Positions 35,860-44,251 of a stretch of DNA of 64,000 nucleotides are shown piece after piece. Every line of letters begins with the position of its first letter. Positions within the stretch are counted from its first letter, which is position 1. The position numbers and the translations under genes were made by a program. Source of the stretch: Burkholderiaceae bacterium (GTDB taxonomy: Bacteria; Pseudomonadota; Gammaproteobacteria; Burkholderiales; Burkholderiaceae_E); contig JAJPES010000056.1 of the NCBI GenBank assembly GCA_021166725.1, positions 1-64,000 of the forward strand, given 5' to 3'. The notes beneath the pieces are model-generated. The model was given only the letters and a program-made list of their open reading frames with translations. It had not been told where the DNA came from and made no database searches.

Positions 35860-37004
35860 ATGCGCAAGCCGCATGCAGGCGGACCAGCTTCGCGCGTGCT
35901 CGCCGAGCGCGCCGCCTGCAACGTGCGAGCGCGGCCGTCGAGATGCTGCTCGCAGCGCCGATCGTGTTGCTGCTGGGGCTCGGCGCATTGCAGTGGGCAC
36001 TGCTGCTGCACGCGCGCACGGCGATCGAGTATGCGTTGTTCGAAGCGGCACGCGCCGGCAGCGTCGCGCAGGCGCGTCCCGACGCGATCGAGTCCGGCCT
36101 TGCCCGCGGCCTGCTGCCCTTCTGGCAGGGCGCGGCGATTCCGCGCGCGCCCGTCGCGGCGCTCGCAGCCGCCAAGCTGCGTCTGGGCCAGGGGCTTGCT
36201 GCCGGCTGGATCGACTGGCGCCAGCTCGCTCCCACGATCGAGAGCTTCGACGATTGGGCCGAGCCGGCGAGTGACGCCTTCGGTCGGCCGACCCCGGGCA
36301 CGCTCGAAATCCCCAACGACAGCCTGCAGTGGTCGTGGCTGCGCATGCCGACGGGCGGCATCGCCGGTATGCGCGGGCGCGAGCCGATCGGTGCCCGCTC
36401 GGAGCAGACGCTGAACGACGCGAACCTGCTGAAGCTGGAGTTGCGCTATGGCGTTCCTCTCAGCGTGCCGCTCGTCGGCAGCATCGCGGCGTGGCTGATG
36501 CGCATCCTCGACGGCTGCGAGGCGCCATCGAGACGCAGGCTCGGCCTGGTCGATCTGGGTACGCCGTTGGCGGCGGCGCCGCGCGCCTGGACGTGCCCGA
36601 TCTATCGCGCGCCCGATGCCTCCGGGCGAATCGTCTCGCGCTGGCCGGTGCGCGTGACCGCCACGGTGCGCATGCAGAGCGCCGCGCGACGCAGCACGCG
36701 CACGCAGCATCGAACGGAATCGCCGATGCGCGCGGCTTCGCTGCCCGGGGGTGGTACCGGCTCGGCTGTGCCGTCGGTCGATCCGGTGTCGTCGGTCGAT
36801 GTCGCGCCGCCAATCGATGCGGTGCCGCCAATCGATGTCGCGCCGCCGATCGATCCCGCGCCGTGGACCCATCCCGTAACGCCGGGGGGCGCGCCACGCC
36901 TCAGCGTCGGCGCCGACGCCGACGGCAGCCGCACGCGCGACGCCGGTTGGCTGAACCTCGGCGGTGAGCGCAGCTTCAGCGTCCCCGGCGCTTGCGATGC
37001 GTGA
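35856..37004 (+). CDS. TadE-like protein with proline-rich repeat tail
   Basis: A 382-residue protein from GTG 35856 (GTGA overlap with the TPR gene). The TadE-type hydrophobic start is RASAAVEMLLAAPIVLLLGL then GALQWALLLHARTAIEYALF, with the usual Glu after the processing site. The mid-section is unrecognised. Residues about 308-335 carry a repeated motif (SVDPVSSVDVAPPIDAVPPI and VAPPIDP), apparently an extended flexible spacer. It is the last gene of the Tad operon; its end overlaps the convergent hydrolase gene by 29 bp. TadV (prepilin peptidase) and TadZ are not in the window. Confidence 0.7.
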   Translation: MNAQAACRRTSFARARRARRLQRASAAVEMLLAAPIVLLLGLGALQWALLLHARTAIEYALFEAARAGSVAQARPDAIESGLARGLLPFWQGAAIPRAPVAALAAAKLRLGQGLAAGWIDWRQLAPTIESFDDWAEPASDAFGRPTPGTLEIPNDSLQWSWLRMPTGGIAGMRGREPIGARSEQTLNDANLLKLELRYGVPLSVPLVGSIAAWLMRILDGCEAPSRRRLGLVDLGTPLAAAPRAWTCPIYRAPDASGRIVSRWPVRVTATVRMQSAARRSTRTQHRTESPMRAASLPGGGTGSAVPSVDPVSSVDVAPPIDAVPPIDVAPPIDPAPWTHPVTPGGAPRLSVGADADGSRTRDAGWLNLGGERSFSVPGACDA

Positions 37005-37758
37005 TCTGCTGCACGATCCATTCGACGAGCGCGCGCCAATGCGCGTCGTGCGAATAGCCGGCATCGGCGCCTTCGATGCGCTGAAACGCTTCGTTGCGCA
37101 GTACGCGACGCCATCGCATGTCTTCCGCGACCAGCGTGCGAATCAGCTCGCGCACGTGCAGCTCGTGGCCGGCGGCGATGTGCAGCGATGCTCCGTGCAG
37201 TGCATCCGGCACTCCGAGCCAGATGCGTTCGTCCTCGTCGAGCGACGAAGAGCCGTCTTCGAGCGCTTCGATCGTCGGCGATGCGCGTCCCGTGAGCCGC
37301 CGCCACAGGCCGCGCGGCTCGATCGGGCGCACCGAAGCCAATCGCGGATCGACGAAGCACAGGGCCTGCAGCGGCAACGAGGCGGTGCGAACCGCGTGCA
37401 GGGATCGCGCGATCGGCAGTGCCGCGTCACCGAATCCCACGAGTACCAGTCGTGCATCGGGATGAATCGAGAGAAGATCGGTAGCGGCAGCCACCAGGTC
37501 GCCGTCGTAGCGCGCGGCTTGTGCCGCGGTCGGTGCACTGTCGCCGCCATCGGCAGGATCGAAGCGCAGCGAGGGCACGCCCACCCGCGCCAGCTCGCGC
37601 GCCAGCCGCACGTGCAACCGGTGTTCGCCGGCGCGCGGGTGCGCGGGAACCGGGGCAATGAGCGCAGCGACGTCGGCGGTACGAACGACGGCGGTTGCCA
37701 CGCCGATCAGCGAGCCGGTCACGCCGCCGATGATTCGAGGCTGCTCGAGTACCGTCAT
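36976..37758 (-). CDS. Exosortase A system-associated hydrolase 1-like, degenerate nucleophile
   Basis: A 260-residue alpha/beta-hydrolase-like protein. The family pattern of exosortase-associated hydrolase 1 is recognisable: HPRAGEHRLHVRLARELARV followed by GVPSLRFDPADGGDS. The nucleophile elbow reads VLVGFGDAAL, with Gly where the homologue at 63194 has Cys (LWGLCDGAT), so normal catalysis is doubtful. It lies 27 bp after the hydrolase 2 gene on the same strand and is convergent with the Tad operon. The identification is by pattern memory of the TIGR03100/03101 pair. Confidence 0.65.
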   Translation of the reverse strand: MTVLEQPRIIGGVTGSLIGVATAVVRTADVAALIAPVPAHPRAGEHRLHVRLARELARVGVPSLRFDPADGGDSAPTAAQAARYDGDLVAAATDLLSIHPDARLVLVGFGDAALPIARSLHAVRTASLPLQALCFVDPRLASVRPIEPRGLWRRLTGRASPTIEALEDGSSSLDEDERIWLGVPDALHGASLHIAAGHELHVRELIRTLVAEDMRWRRVLRNEAFQRIEGADAGYSHDAHWRALVEWIVQQITHRKRRGR

Positions 37759-37785
37759 CAGGTGGGCGCGCCGCGCACGAGCCGT

Positions 37786-38601
37786 TCAGTGCAACGACTC
37801 GAGGAAGTCCTCGGTCGTGTCGAAGAGCGCATCGGGCAGTGGTCTGGCGAACTGCGCCTTGTCCCAGAACGGCGGAACACGCGCGGCCCGGGCGCCGGCG
37901 AGATAGCCGGCGTCGAGCCACGATTCGGTCAGCGCGCGGGTGGCATGCGAGACGTCGCCAAGCGAAGTGGGCGCCTCGTTGCTTTCGACGAAAGTCACCG
38001 CCGGCAGTGTCCCGCGCTCGGCCGTGGGCGGTGCCTGCATGCGCAGCTCGCCGAGCGATGCGAGCAGACGCTGGGGAAACCCGGCAGATGCGGCAAGCGC
38101 ATCGGCTGCGCTTCGGCCGCTGTCGGGAGCCTGCCAGTATAGGTGCGCATCGAGCAGCTGATCGAGTGCCACTGCAATGTCGACCCCCAGCAGCGCGCCG
38201 GCGCGTATCCCCCACAGCACGTTCGGTCCCTGTGCGCGCTGGCGCACGAGCATCGCGCAGCGAAGCAGGTCGTTTCGCCATGCGTCGAGCGTGGTCTCGC
38301 CCGGCGCGCCCGCAGAATCGCCGCAACCGTACAGGTCGGGCACGAGCACCGCCCAGCCGCGTGCGGCAAGACGCCACGCCTGCGCCGCGATAACCCGCCG
38401 CGCGCAAGCTTGCTCGTCACCGAGCGGCTGCACGCAGAGAATCGTTCCGCGCGGCTCGCGCTCGGCAGGCATCCACCAGACACCGAAGCGCGCACCGCCC
38501 GCGAAGCCCTCGAGTCGGGCGGGCTCGAAGCGTGCCGGGCCGTCGCGGCCGTCCACACGCGCGGCATCCCGGGTGGTGCTGACCGAGATCCAGGGTTCCA
38601 T
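37786..38601 (-). CDS. Exosortase A system-associated hydrolase 2-like
   Basis: A 271-residue alpha/beta-hydrolase-like protein. RGTILCVQPLGDEQACARRV, AWAVLVPDLYGCGDS-type text (GWAVLVPDLYGCGDSAGAPG) and LWGIRAGALLG match the hydrolase 2 family of exosortase/PEP-CTERM loci. The elbow GIRAG lacks an obvious Ser/Cys nucleophile, as is usual for that family as I recall it. First gene of a two-gene minus-strand unit and divergent from galU with a 79-bp gap. The reaction is unknown. Confidence 0.7.
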   Translation of the reverse strand: MEPWISVSTTRDAARVDGRDGPARFEPARLEGFAGGARFGVWWMPAEREPRGTILCVQPLGDEQACARRVIAAQAWRLAARGWAVLVPDLYGCGDSAGAPGETTLDAWRNDLLRCAMLVRQRAQGPNVLWGIRAGALLGVDIAVALDQLLDAHLYWQAPDSGRSAADALAASAGFPQRLLASLGELRMQAPPTAERGTLPAVTFVESNEAPTSLGDVSHATRALTESWLDAGYLAGARAARVPPFWDKAQFARPLPDALFDTTEDFLESLH

Positions 38602-38680
38602 CGCGCGGCCATTCTATCGCCGGTGTTTCGGGGTCCGCGCGGTAGTATCTCCGGTTCCTCCCGCCTCGAATACGAACACC

Positions 38681-39502
38681 ATGCAACTGCGAAAGGCCGT
38701 GTTTCCGGTGGCCGGACTCGGCACCCGTTTCCTGCCCGCCACCAAGTCGATTCCGAAGGAGATGCTGCCGATCGTCGATCGGCCGATCATTCAGTACGCC
38801 GTCGACGAAGCGATCGAGGCCGGCTGCGACACGCTGATCTTCGTTACCGGCCGCTCCAAGCGCGCGGTGGAGGATTACTTCGATCGCGCGCCGGAACTCG
38901 AGGCCGAACTCGAAGCCAAGGGCAAGCACGAAGCGCTCGACGCCGTGCGCAACATCGTACCGCCGCACGTGAAAGTCCTCTTCGTTCGCCAGCCTGCGCC
39001 GCTGGGCCTGGGGCATGCCGTACTGTGCGCCGCGCCGATGATCGGCGAGGACGAGCACTTCGCCGTGCTGCTGCCCGACGACCTGATCGACGGCCATCCG
39101 GAGGGCGTGCTCAGCCAGATGCTGCCGCTGGCTGCCTCCAGCGGCGGCAGCGTGGTCGCCATCGAGCAGGTGCCGCGCAAGGACGTCGACAAGTACGGCA
39201 TCGTTTCGCCTGCCGACGAGCAGGGGCCGCGCATGCGCATCACGTCGATCGTCGAGAAACCTGCGATGGAAGAGGCGCCCTCCACCTACGCGGTGGTCGG
39301 TCGCTACATCCTGCACCCTTCGATCCTGAAGACGCTGGTCGATCTGCCGCCCGGCAGCGGCGGCGAGATCCAACTCACCGACGCGCTCGCCCGGCAGATC
39401 GAGTCGCCGGGGCTGCACGGCTACCGATTCGGCGGCAAGCGCTTCGACTGCGGCAGCAAGCAGGGTTTCCTCACGGCCAACATCTACTTCGGACTGCGCT
39501 GA
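38681..39502 (+). CDS. galU: UTP-glucose-1-phosphate uridylyltransferase
   Basis: A 273-residue enzyme from ATG 38681. The nucleotidyltransferase signature is AVFPVAGLGTRFLPATKSIP KEML, with further motifs QPAPLGLGHAVLCA, FAVLLPDDLI, GIVSPA and ITSIVEKPAMEEAPS. It makes UDP-glucose from UTP and glucose-1-phosphate, the precursor for exopolysaccharide and glucans. Followed after 27 bp by a glycoside hydrolase, gnd and (after a gap) pgl, a sugar-phosphate operon that feeds surface polysaccharide synthesis and NADPH supply. Confidence 0.96.
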   Translation: MQLRKAVFPVAGLGTRFLPATKSIPKEMLPIVDRPIIQYAVDEAIEAGCDTLIFVTGRSKRAVEDYFDRAPELEAELEAKGKHEALDAVRNIVPPHVKVLFVRQPAPLGLGHAVLCAAPMIGEDEHFAVLLPDDLIDGHPEGVLSQMLPLAASSGGSVVAIEQVPRKDVDKYGIVSPADEQGPRMRITSIVEKPAMEEAPSTYAVVGRYILHPSILKTLVDLPPGSGGEIQLTDALARQIESPGLHGYRFGGKRFDCGSKQGFLTANIYFGLR

Positions 39503-39529
39503 CGCGCACGCGCGGTACGATCGTCCGCA

Positions 39530-40879
39530 ATGGGCGACGTACCGTATTCGGAGGAACGCCAGCTGCAACGCGTGCAGCAGCGCGCCTTCGATTACTTCCT
39601 GCACGAAACGAATCCGGTCAACGGACTCGTCGTAGACAAGACTGCCGAGAACTGGCCGGCCAGCATCGCGGCCACCGGACTCGCGCTGTCGTGCTACCCG
39701 GTGGCCGTCGAGCGCGGCTTCATCGGGCGCGCCGACGCGAAGGCGCGCGTACTCGCGACGCTGCGCTTCTTTCGCGACAGCGAGCAGGGCACCGGCGCCG
39801 AGGCCAGCGGATACCGCGGCTTCTACTACCACTTCCTCGACATGCAGAGTGGCCGGCGCGCGTGGCGCTGCGAGCTGTCGACCGTCGACACCGCGTTTCT
39901 CGTCGCCGGAATGCTGTGCGCCGCGCAGTATTTCGGTTCCGACGAAGGCGACGAGCGCGAGCTGCGGGAGCTCGCGCGCATGCTGTACGAACGCGTCGAC
40001 TGGACCTGGGCGCTCGGCCGCTCCAGGACGATCGGCCACGGCTGGCGCCCCGAGTCGGGCTTCCTGCGCTACCGCTGGGAGGGCTACGACGAAGCGATGC
40101 TGGTGTACCTGCTGGCGCTCGGCTCGCCGACCCATCCGGTGTCGCCCGACGCATGGACCGCGTGGTGCGCGTCCTACGAGTGGGTTCGCTACTACGACAT
40201 CGACTACCTCTACGCCGGACCGCTGTTCACGCACCAGCTCTCGCACGGATGGGTCGACTTCCGCGGCATCCGGGACGCGTTCATGCGCGGCAAGGGCATC
40301 GACTACTTCGAAAACAGCCGCCGCGCGACGATCGTGCAGCAGCACTACGCGCACGAGAACCCGCAGCGGTTCCACGGCTATGGCCGCAATGCGTGGGGCA
40401 TCACCGCCAGCGACGGCCCCGGCCCGACGACGAAGCGCATAGACGGCATCCAGCGGCGCTTCTACGACTACACGGGCCGCGGCGTTCCCTTCGGCCCCGA
40501 CGACGGGACGCTCGCGCCGTGGGCAGTAGTCGCCTCGATTCCCTTCGCCCCGGAGATCGTCCTGCCGACGCTGCATCACTGGATCGAGCACCTGAAGCTG
40601 CACGACCCGTACCGCTACGGCTTTCGCGCGACCTACAACGCGACCTTCGCGCGGGCCGGCGCAGCGCCGGGCTGGATCTCGCCGTTCCATTTCGGACTGA
40701 ACCTCGGTCCGAACGTGCTGATGATCGAGAACCATCGCAGCGGCCTGGTCTGGGCGCTGATGAGGAAGTGCGCGCCGCTGGTCGACGGGCTGCGGCGCGC
40801 GGGGTTCGTCGGCGGCTGGCTCGAAGAGGCGCGCACCGACGAGCACGACCAACGGAGACCCACATGCAACTCGGAATGA
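39530..40879 (+). CDS. Glycoamylase-domain glycoside hydrolase, GH144-like
   Basis: A 449-residue protein with an (alpha/alpha)6-barrel pattern. QQRAFDYFLHETNPVNGLVV, ASIAATGLALSCYPVAVERG, YHFLDMQSGRRAWRCELSTV and FENSRRATIVQQHYAHENP followed by GRNAWGITASDGPGP match the PF10091 family that includes GH144 endo-beta-1,2-glucanases. No signal peptide is seen, so it may act in the cytoplasm or use another exit route. It sits between galU and gnd and overlaps gnd by 16 bp. Substrate is inferred from family only. Confidence 0.82.
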   Translation: MGDVPYSEERQLQRVQQRAFDYFLHETNPVNGLVVDKTAENWPASIAATGLALSCYPVAVERGFIGRADAKARVLATLRFFRDSEQGTGAEASGYRGFYYHFLDMQSGRRAWRCELSTVDTAFLVAGMLCAAQYFGSDEGDERELRELARMLYERVDWTWALGRSRTIGHGWRPESGFLRYRWEGYDEAMLVYLLALGSPTHPVSPDAWTAWCASYEWVRYYDIDYLYAGPLFTHQLSHGWVDFRGIRDAFMRGKGIDYFENSRRATIVQQHYAHENPQRFHGYGRNAWGITASDGPGPTTKRIDGIQRRFYDYTGRGVPFGPDDGTLAPWAVVASIPFAPEIVLPTLHHWIEHLKLHDPYRYGFRATYNATFARAGAAPGWISPFHFGLNLGPNVLMIENHRSGLVWALMRKCAPLVDGLRRAGFVGGWLEEARTDEHDQRRPTCNSE

Positions 40880-41772
40880 TCGGCCTCGGCCGCATGGGCG
40901 TGAATCTCGCCGGGCGCCTCGTGCGCGGCGGACACGAGGTGATCGGCTTCGATCCGCAGCCCGACGCGCGCGAGGCACTTGTGAAGCGTGGCGGCCAGGC
41001 GGTGGACTCGCTCCCGGCACTCGTCGCTGCGCTCGCGAAGCCGCGCGCCGTCTGGACGATGGTGCCGGCCGGCGCGATCACCGAACGCACCGTCGAGTCG
41101 TTGCGCGGCCTGCTCGAACGCGGCGACACGCTGATCGACGGCGGCAACTCGTTCTACAAGGACTCGCAGCGGCGTGCGCACGCCTGCGCCGAACGCGGCA
41201 TCGACTACGTCGACGCGGGAACGAGTGGCGGCGTATGGGGGCTGGACGAGGGCTACAGCCTGATGGTGGGCGGCGACGATGCGGTCGTGGAACGATTGCG
41301 CCCGATCTTCGCGGCGCTCGCGCCCGCGCCCGACCAAGGCTGGGGTCACGTGGGACCGAGCGGCGCCGGCCACTTCACGAAGATGGTGCACAACGGCATC
41401 GAGTACGGCCTGATGCAGGCCTACGCCGAAGGCTTTTCGGTGCTCTCGCACAAGCCCGACTTCGAAATCGACCTGCACCAGGTGGCCGAGATCTGGCGCT
41501 ACGGCAGCGTCGTTCGTTCGTGGCTGCTCGATCTCGCCGCACGCGCCTTCGAGGAGAACCCGACGCTCGATGGCATCGCGCCCTACGTCGAGGACTCCGG
41601 CGAAGGGCGATGGACGGTGGCCGAGGCGATCGAACTGAACGTGCCGGCGCCGGTCATCACGCAGTCGCTGATCGAGCGACTGCGGTCACGCGACGACGAT
41701 TCGTTCGCGGACAAGTTGTTGTCGGCGCTGAGGAATCAGTTCGGCGGGCATGCGATGAGGAAGGAGGGGTAG
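40864..41772 (+). CDS. gnd: 6-phosphogluconate dehydrogenase, decarboxylating (short, YqeC type)
   Basis: A 302-residue enzyme of the short form (about 300 against 470 residues for the classical form). The cofactor motif GMIGLGRMGVNLAGRL is followed by DTLIDGGNSFYKDSQRRA, VDAGTSGGVWGLDEGYSLMV and the catalytic Lys/Asn region HVGPSGAGHFTKMVHNGIEY. It oxidises 6-phosphogluconate to ribulose-5-phosphate and CO2. The short forms often prefer NAD+. It overlaps the glycoside hydrolase by 16 bp; pgl follows after 215 bp. Confidence 0.94.
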   Translation: MQLGMIGLGRMGVNLAGRLVRGGHEVIGFDPQPDAREALVKRGGQAVDSLPALVAALAKPRAVWTMVPAGAITERTVESLRGLLERGDTLIDGGNSFYKDSQRRAHACAERGIDYVDAGTSGGVWGLDEGYSLMVGGDDAVVERLRPIFAALAPAPDQGWGHVGPSGAGHFTKMVHNGIEYGLMQAYAEGFSVLSHKPDFEIDLHQVAEIWRYGSVVRSWLLDLAARAFEENPTLDGIAPYVEDSGEGRWTVAEAIELNVPAPVITQSLIERLRSRDDDSFADKLLSALRNQFGGHAMRKEG

Positions 41773-41987
41773 GGCGCGGCTATCATTTGCCGAACGCGAC
41801 GATGCGTCGGTTTCGGCCCGGCGCCGCCAACACAGAGGTGACTCGACTTCTACGGAAAGAACCCGGAGGAGCTCCGATCGGAGTTCACGAAGTCGCTTCG
41901 GGTCTTTCTCGAAGTCTGTGTAGAGAAGGGAATCGAGCCGCGTCGATTGGCGGCGTGAAATTTCCGACGTCGGCGAGGAAGGGCGCA

Positions 41988-42803
41988 ATGAGCTCGAACG
42001 ATGCGGATGCGGAATCCACTCGCTGGCATGTCGTTGCTACTCGTGAAGCGCTCGAGGCGGAAGCGCTCGCGCGCATTTCGGGCGCCGCGCGAAACGCCTG
42101 CACTCACCGAGGCCGTTTCCGGATCGTTCTTGCCGGCGGCGAGACGCCGCGCAACGTCTATCGAAGGCTCGTCGCGCTCGAAACGGAATGGGCGCGTTGG
42201 GAGGTGTACTTCGGCGACGAGCGCTGCGTGCCTCGAGGCGACGCCGAGCGCAACGACCGCATGGCGTTCGAGGCGTGGCTCGATCACGTCGCAATCCCTC
42301 GGGATGCGATCCATGTCATCCCCGCGGAGCAGGGGCCGGTAGCCGGCGCCGAAGCGTATAGGCGCACTCTTGTCGGCGTTGGCGACTTCGATCTGGTGCT
42401 GCTCGGTCTCGGTGAGGACGGACATACCGCGAGCCTCTTTCCCGGAGCGCACGAGCGCGGCGAAGGCGTCGATGCACCCGACGCGTTGCCGGTGTTCGGT
42501 GCACCGAAGCCGCCGCCCGAACGCGTGTCGATGAGCGCTACTCGGCTGGGGCGTTCACGCGAGGTGCTCTTTCTGGTGGTCGGGGAGTCCAAGCGCGATG
42601 CAGTGCGGCGATGGCGCGCGGGAGAGGACATTCCGGCAGCGTCGGTCCGATGCGCGGCCGGAGTGGACGTGCTCGTCGAGGGCGTGGCGTTCGGACCCAA
42701 GGGGAAGGGCGCGAGGACGCCGGCGCCTGAGCTCGACGAGCTCGCCGGAATTGCACGCGGTTTACGCAAGGACGGTTATCGGAACCGAAAGGATCGGTAC
42801 TGA
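41988..42803 (+). CDS. pgl: 6-phosphogluconolactonase
   Basis: A 271-residue protein from ATG 41988 behind GAGGAAGGG. Motifs of the DevB/SOL group are present: FRIVLAGGETPRNVYRRLVA, WARWEVYFGDERCVPRGDAE RN, DLVLLGLGEDGHTASLFPG and GPKGKG. It hydrolyses 6-phosphogluconolactone, the product of Zwf, which is encoded 4 kb away on the other strand. The 215-bp space after gnd shows no gene and probably holds its own promoter. Confidence 0.93.
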   Translation: MSSNDADAESTRWHVVATREALEAEALARISGAARNACTHRGRFRIVLAGGETPRNVYRRLVALETEWARWEVYFGDERCVPRGDAERNDRMAFEAWLDHVAIPRDAIHVIPAEQGPVAGAEAYRRTLVGVGDFDLVLLGLGEDGHTASLFPGAHERGEGVDAPDALPVFGAPKPPPERVSMSATRLGRSREVLFLVVGESKRDAVRRWRAGEDIPAASVRCAAGVDVLVEGVAFGPKGKGARTPAPELDELAGIARGLRKDGYRNRKDRY

Positions 42804-42965
42804 CGGCGACGCGCGTGCGCGTGATACGCGCCCGCTGTCGCAGCAAGGCCCGACTGCTCGCGGCGGCGTTCCCCGTAGCTTGTTCCGCCGCGCCGCAGCG
42901 AACGGTTCCGTAACGGATCCAGAAAGGGAGTAGAATCCAGAACGGATCCATTCGGAGATGCGCAA

Positions 42966-43274
42966 ATGCCGGAACACGTCGTCAACCTTTCCATCAAGGG
43001 TGTTCCCGCCGATCTCGCGCAACGTCTACGGGCGCGCGCAGCACGCAATCACCGTTCACTTCAGCGTGAACTGATGGCGATCATCGAGGCGGCGGCGCAA
43101 TCGGCAGACCTCGCGTCGCCGCCTGCTTGGGCCGGATCGGCGAGACGCAAACCGCCGGAGGCCACCCGGCCCATCGGCGAAATCATCGATTCGCTGCGTG
43201 CGCGCTTTCCCGACCCGCCTGCAGACGCGCCGCTCGGAGTCGACATCATCCGGGCAGACAGGGACGAACGTTGA
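42966..43274 (+). CDS. FitA/VapB-type ribbon-helix-helix antitoxin
   Basis: A 102-residue protein. The first 45 residues form a ribbon-helix-helix domain: a short strand (HVVNLSIKGVP), then DLAQRLRARAARNHRSLQRE and LMAIIEAAA. This is the FitA/Arc-like pattern with an N-terminal DNA-binding strand. The C-terminus is Pro-rich and would bind the toxin. The PIN gene begins at the next base after its stop codon. Confidence 0.85.
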   Translation: MPEHVVNLSIKGVPADLAQRLRARAARNHRSLQRELMAIIEAAAQSADLASPPAWAGSARRKPPEATRPIGEIIDSLRARFPDPPADAPLGVDIIRADRDER

Positions 43275-43727
43275 ATGGGCGGACGCACCGGGGTAGGGCG
43301 CCTCTACATCGCCGAGCCGGCAGGCGCATATCGTGTGCTGCCGCCGCTCATCGTCGATTGCAGCGTTCTCGTAGCGGCATTGTTCCTGGAACCGGTGCTG
43401 GGAGAGCAGGCGCGTGCGACCCTCGAACGATGCGAACTGCACGCCCCCGAATTGCTGGAGTACGAGTTCGCCAGCGCCGCATTGAAGAAAGTCGCTACGG
43501 CAGGCGACGCCATCGCGCATGCTGCGCTCGCCGCCTTCGGTGGGGCCGACGTGACACTGCACCGGGTCAATGCGAAGAACAGTTTCGAGCTCGCTCGGGG
43601 CTATTCGCTGAGCGCATACGACGCGGCCTACCTCTGCCTGGCCGCTGAATTGAAGGCGCCGTTGGCCACTTTCGACCGCAGGTTGGCAGCGGCGGCCGCG
43701 CAGCATCTTGGCGGTTCGCGCAATTGA
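43275..43727 (+). CDS. PIN-domain toxin (VapC/FitB type)
   Basis: A 150-residue protein with the four PIN acidic residues in order: Asp in PLIVDCSVLVAA, Glu in ELLEYEFASA, Asp in LSAYDAAYLCLA and Asp in LATFDRRLAAA. PIN toxins are metal-dependent ribonucleases, often against tRNA or rRNA. It has about 24 residues before the domain; a later start at GTG or CTG is possible. It directly follows its RHH antitoxin and is followed by a short stem-loop GGCTCG/CGAGCC at 43733-43750. Confidence 0.88.
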   Translation: MGGRTGVGRLYIAEPAGAYRVLPPLIVDCSVLVAALFLEPVLGEQARATLERCELHAPELLEYEFASAALKKVATAGDAIAHAALAAFGGADVTLHRVNAKNSFELARGYSLSAYDAAYLCLAAELKAPLATFDRRLAAAAAQHLGGSRN

Positions 43728-43837
43728 AAAATGGCTCGAGTGAACGAGCCGCTGCATTGGGGCGGATGATGCCGGTAGAACGCAGCCGACGTTGTCGAGC
43801 GGGCGCCCAACCCTGTGAGCGATGGTAGGCTTGCGTC

Positions 43838-44251
43838 ATGGATACCGACTCCGTCGTCGCGACGTTACGCACGTACTTCGATACGCATTCCGACGGAGTC
43901 GTCTGCGCCTGGCTCTTCGGCAGCGTCGCACGCGGCACGGCGCGCCGCGAGAGCGACATCGATGTCGCCGTGCTTCTCGAGCGCGATCCCCCTCTAACGC
44001 TCGACGCCTCCGCAGTTGCCATGGGCGGGGATATCCAGGCGGAAACCGGACTTCCGATCGATCTGGTGATCCTGAACCGCGCTCCGGTCGACCTGATTCA
44101 CCGCGTGCTGCGTGATGGCGTGCTGCTCGTCGAGCGTGATCGCAACGCGCGCGTGCGCTTCGAGGTCAAGGCGCGCAGCGAATATTTCGACCTGAAGCCG
44201 CACCTGGACCGATACCGCCGAGTCGCGGAGCGTAGCCATGGTCGACAGTGA
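43838..44251 (+). CDS. Minimal nucleotidyltransferase antitoxin (MntA type)
   Basis: A 137-residue MNT protein. The active site AWLFGSVARGTARRESDIDV contains the GSxxRG and DxD motifs of the polymerase-beta fold. In MntA/HepT pairs the antitoxin neutralises the HEPN toxin by adding AMP to the tyrosine near its active site. It overlaps the HEPN gene by 14 bp. The C-terminal helices (RSEYFDLKPHLDRYRRVAER) are as expected. Confidence 0.88.
   Translation: MDTDSVVATLRTYFDTHSDGVVCAWLFGSVARGTARRESDIDVAVLLERDPPLTLDASAVAMGGDIQAETGLPIDLVILNRAPVDLIHRVLRDGVLLVERDRNARVRFEVKARSEYFDLKPHLDRYRRVAERSHGRQ

Noticed and set aside
41773-41987. Small gene between gnd and pgl
   Set aside because: Open frames exist, but none has a start with a ribosome binding site or a recognisable protein; treated as the pgl leader.
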